This document shows, piece after piece, positions 61,231-64,000 of a stretch of 64,000 nt of DNA. The stretch's first letter is position 1; every line of letters begins with the position of its first letter. Location of the stretch: contig JBGTBR010000045.1 in assembly GCA_041749255.1 (NCBI GenBank), forward strand, positions 1 through 64,000, read 5' to 3'. The notes beneath the pieces are model-generated. The model saw only the letters and a program-made list of their open reading frames with translations. It did no database searches and was not told the origin of the DNA. Both the position numbers and the translations under genes were made by a program. This DNA comes from JABDLO01 sp041749255 (GTDB taxonomy: Bacteria; Bacteroidota; Bacteroidia; Chitinophagales; Saprospiraceae).

Positions 61231-61275
61231 ATGAATCGAAGATATTTTCCAGTTAGCAAATTGAAAGGGTGCTGA
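61231..61275 (+). CDS. Possible 14-codon upstream reading frame
   Basis: MNRRYFPVSKLKGC and stop. It overlaps the first two codons of the permease frame (GTG at 61269). It starts 2 bp after the adaptor stop. It could couple translation of the permease to the adaptor, or be chance. Confidence 0.2.
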   Translation: MNRRYFPVSKLKGC

Positions 61276-64000
61276 AGTTTCTGTTATACAGACCCATAGC
61301 GGTGACCATGGTGGTGGCTTCTATCGCTGTACTTGCCCTTTATTTTGGTAGTTCTATCCCTGTTTCCCTTCTGCCTTCGATTGATATTCCGCGAATTTCG
61401 GTCAGTATATCAGCACCGGACAAGACGGCCCGTATCATTGAAAATACCATTACCAGGCCCGTGCGCAATCAACTGATACAAATGGGCAATCTCCATCATA
61501 TAGAATCCACCACCCGCAATGGATCGGCTTTTATTGAAGTCCAATTGCGACACGGAACCCATACCGATCTCTCATTTATAGAGGCCAACGAAAAAATCGA
61601 TCAGGTCATGAACCTACTGCCACGTGAAGTGGAAAGACCCCGGGTGGTCAAATCGACGCTGAGCGATGTTCCGGTGTTTTATCTTGCCGTAGTCCCTAAA
61701 GATATCCATCTCGTTGATAAAATGGAGTTGTCGGAATTCGCTGAGAAAGTAGTCAAACGCCGTTTGGAGCAAATGCACGAAATTGCTTTTGTGGATTTGC
61801 ATGGATTGTCAGCCCCTGAAATCCTACTGACGCCTCATCCCGATAAAATGACCGCATTGGGCATCGATGAGGAGGTGATCGCACGTGAACTGAAAAACCA
61901 AAGTGTAGATATTGGTAATGTTATGATCCGCGATGGGCAGTACCAATACAATATTGAATTGGGAGCCGGACTGGTAACCAGATACGATCTTGAACAATTG
62001 CACATCGGCATCCATCAGCAAGTATATCGACTGAAAGATCTTGCCGACATTACCGTCAGAGCCAAAGAACCCAGAGGAAGTTATCTGTGGAACGATAAGC
62101 CGGGAGTTTTACTCAGTGTACGCAAACGGGATGATGCCAATAATTTTGTACTCAAAGAAAAAATGACTGAACTGGTCCGCGATCTTCAGGAAAACCATAC
62201 CCTTGTTGATTTTCATCTCCACAATGACCAGTCTGCCATCCTGGAAGTGAGCTATCAAAATCTCCGCACATCTTTACTCTATGGCATCTTTTTCAGTGGC
62301 CTGGTGCTTTTTCTTTTTTTCCGGGAATGGCGTCTTCCCGTGTTGATCATCATTACAGTTCCCCTGGGATTGCTGGTAGCATTGCTCGGATTCTATATGG
62401 CAGGCATCTCCATCAACATTATATCTCTGGCGGGACTGATATTGGGCATTGGGCTGATGATAGACAATGCCATCATCATTATTGACAATATCAGGCAACA
62501 TGCCACATTTTCATTACAGACCGATGAACATTACGTTACCGGTACGCAAGAAGTAATCCGGCCTTTGATCAGTTCGGCAATGACTACCTGTTCGGTTTTT
62601 CTTCCTTTGATCCTCATCAGTGGGGTGGCCGGAGCTTTGTTTTACGATCAGGCGCTTTCCATTACCATTGCCCTTACGGCCTCCCTGCTCATATCCTTTT
62701 TGGTTTTGCCTGTACTGGCTCGCCTGGTATTGCAAAAAACCGGCAAAACAGTTGCTGACAGGCACAGGATGTTACATCGATGGCATCAGCAATGGATCCG
62801 GAATATACTTAAATACCGCTTAGCAATAGGTATATTGTTTCTTTTGCTGACCGTATCCGGTTATTTTTTGTTTCAGGTCATACGTACTGCTGCTTTTCCG
62901 GCGATCACTACCGAAGCGCTGGAAATGCAAATCGACTGGAATGAAAACATCGACATCCGGGAAAATGAGAAGCGATTGACAAGCCTTCTGGAAGTCGTAG
63001 GAGATGCCATAGATCAATTCAGCATAGTGGTAGGAGAAAAGCAGTTTTTGCTTGTGAGTGAAGAAAGCGGTATCAATGAGGCGGAATTGTATGCCAGGCT
63101 GACCGATGCTTCGATGTTTGAACCGGTACGCAGGAATATTATGGATTGGATGAGTACCCAATATCCCAGGGCATCTTTCGATGTCTATCCGGTAAAAAAT
63201 ACGTTTGACCATATATTTGGCCAGGAAAAAGCGGCCTTGATCGCCTACATTCAGCCCGTAGGACAATATGAAATACCGCCCATGGACGAAATGGATGAGG
63301 TCATAGCATTTGTCAGTGATTTGTATCCCGATTACCGGCCTCCTCCGGAAGATACTTATCTTGAAATCTGGATCCACACCGGATTGCTGGAAACGTACCA
63401 GGTCGAATATTCTCAGCTTATCAACAGGATCAAAGCCTTGTTCAATGCTCTTGAAGTTACACAATTGAGAAGCAGCGACCGCTTTATACCCATCGTACTG
63501 GGTCTGAATGCGGGCACCGATCTGTTTAACCTGCTCGAAAACCAACATGTACGCAACAAAGAAGGTGAGCTCATACCCATACGCCATCTGATGGAGGTTA
63601 AAAAATCGGCCTATTATAAGGAGATTCATTCCACTCTGTCCGGGGAGGCTTTTACCGTTCATTTTGATGAATACCGGCAGGACATTGCGGACAGGTTGAA
63701 AAATTTTCTGGCTTCGGGGGGTCGCTTCAGCGTTTATTTTGAGGGGCAATATTTCGAAAATAAAGCCTTGCTCGGTCAATTGACGTCCATTTTTTTAATC
63801 GTAATCCTTTTGTTATATCTGATCCTGGCGGCGCAATTCGAATCATTGATTCAACCTCTCATTGTATTGCTGATCGTACCGGTGTCGGTGGTCGGTGCCA
63901 TGGCCACCCTGCATATAACGGGACAGACGCTGAATACTGTGTCTATGGTAGGAATCATCGTCATGACCGGAATTATTGTCAACGATGCGATACTGAAGAT
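61269..64000 (+). CDS. RND efflux permease, 3' end outside the window
   Basis: The frame is bounded by a TAG at 61254 and contains no ATG before MVVASIAV, so GTG 61269 is the best start, giving VLKFLLYRPIAVTM as in RND permeases. The visible 910 codons include the first helix, two periplasmic loops, the helix block with LAGLILGIGLMIDNAIIIIDN (proton-relay region, helix 4) and, near the window end, LAAQFESLIQPLIVLLIVPVSVVG and MTGIIVNDAIL. It exports drugs, metals or lipophilic compounds by proton exchange with the adaptor upstream; the substrate is unknown. No internal stop is seen. Confidence 0.95.
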   Translation, partial: MLKFLLYRPIAVTMVVASIAVLALYFGSSIPVSLLPSIDIPRISVSISAPDKTARIIENTITRPVRNQLIQMGNLHHIESTTRNGSAFIEVQLRHGTHTDLSFIEANEKIDQVMNLLPREVERPRVVKSTLSDVPVFYLAVVPKDIHLVDKMELSEFAEKVVKRRLEQMHEIAFVDLHGLSAPEILLTPHPDKMTALGIDEEVIARELKNQSVDIGNVMIRDGQYQYNIELGAGLVTRYDLEQLHIGIHQQVYRLKDLADITVRAKEPRGSYLWNDKPGVLLSVRKRDDANNFVLKEKMTELVRDLQENHTLVDFHLHNDQSAILEVSYQNLRTSLLYGIFFSGLVLFLFFREWRLPVLIIITVPLGLLVALLGFYMAGISINIISLAGLILGIGLMIDNAIIIIDNIRQHATFSLQTDEHYVTGTQEVIRPLISSAMTTCSVFLPLILISGVAGALFYDQALSITIALTASLLISFLVLPVLARLVLQKTGKTVADRHRMLHRWHQQWIRNILKYRLAIGILFLLLTVSGYFLFQVIRTAAFPAITTEALEMQIDWNENIDIRENEKRLTSLLEVVGDAIDQFSIVVGEKQFLLVSEESGINEAELYARLTDASMFEPVRRNIMDWMSTQYPRASFDVYPVKNTFDHIFGQEKAALIAYIQPVGQYEIPPMDEMDEVIAFVSDLYPDYRPPPEDTYLEIWIHTGLLETYQVEYSQLINRIKALFNALEVTQLRSSDRFIPIVLGLNAGTDLFNLLENQHVRNKEGELIPIRHLMEVKKSAYYKEIHSTLSGEAFTVHFDEYRQDIADRLKNFLASGGRFSVYFEGQYFENKALLGQLTSIFLIVILLLYLILAAQFESLIQPLIVLLIVPVSVVGAMATLHITGQTLNTVSMVGIIVMTGIIVNDAILK

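Noticed and set aside
62820..63779. Long minus-strand open frame (319 codons) near the window end
   Set aside because: It is antisense to the RND permease, whose plus-strand translation is clearly conserved; the minus frame has no recognisable domain.
1..64000. CRISPR array, prophage, integron or complete insertion sequence
   Set aside because: No regularly spaced identical repeats with unique spacers, no transposase or integrase and no phage structural genes were found; the tandem repeat at 1625 has no spacers.

Overview
The window looks like a chromosomal segment of a Bacteroidota bacterium, most likely from the Saprospiria. The evidence is Bacteroidetes-type promoters (-7 box TAnnTTTG), weak Shine-Dalgarno sites, the gliding/T9SS lipoprotein GldH, PorT-like barrels, a giant secreted protein ending in a gliding-motility-type (CHU_C) sorting domain, and an IPTL-CTERM-like protein. 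The assignment to order is inference. No rRNA, tRNA, CRISPR array, transposase or phage gene was recognised.

Layout. (1) 1-15.8 kb is a sensing and envelope-stress region. It holds three related soluble or TPR histidine kinases (the first cut by the window edge), small membrane and lysine-rich proteins, an OmpA-like glycine-zipper lipoprotein, a YtxH protein, a coiled-coil lipoprotein, two PorT-like barrels, a DUF4242 protein, a 1-Cys peroxiredoxin, a CheY-like regulator and a receiver-adenylyl cyclase. Three promoters here share an upstream TTGTRTAA box exactly 27 bp before the -7 box. (2) 15.9-24 kb holds a LysE exporter, gldH-dnaJ-grpE-tlpA on the minus strand, a TPR-cyclase and the IPTL-CTERM-like protein. 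(3) 24-33.3 kb holds a repeat cluster, an SF2 helicase whose ATP-binding part lacks a canonical start codon, overlapping pabB/pabC-like genes, a BlaI/BlaR1-like pair with two operators, a DUF1801 protein and methylmalonyl-CoA mutase. (4) 33.3-41 kb on the minus strand holds arsM, a 182-bp MITE-like palindrome, a GH53 galactanase lipoprotein, odhB/sucB, prfC and an AbgT transporter. (5) 41.5-47.4 kb is a type III restriction-modification island: Xre regulator, Mod, KilA-N protein and Res. (6) 47.6-51.8 kb is an aromatic amino-acid operon: prephenate dehydratase, aminotransferase, prephenate dehydrogenase and DAHP synthase/chorismate mutase. (7) 52.2-64 kb holds the secreted SBBP-repeat protein, an S9 peptidase, an SLC13 transporter and an RND efflux pair, the permease running off the end.

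The strongest regulatory find is a complete transcription attenuator before the aromatic operon. A 21-codon leader peptide has eight consecutive Phe/Tyr codons. An antiterminator segment follows its stop codon directly, and a mutually exclusive terminator ends about 15 bp before the first gene. Other notable points are palindromic dispersed repeats inserted in frame in the kinase genes, a heptanucleotide tract in mod that could shift its frame, matching palindromes before and inside the KilA-N gene, a decayed kinase tail beside the response regulator, and several families of intergenic repeats.
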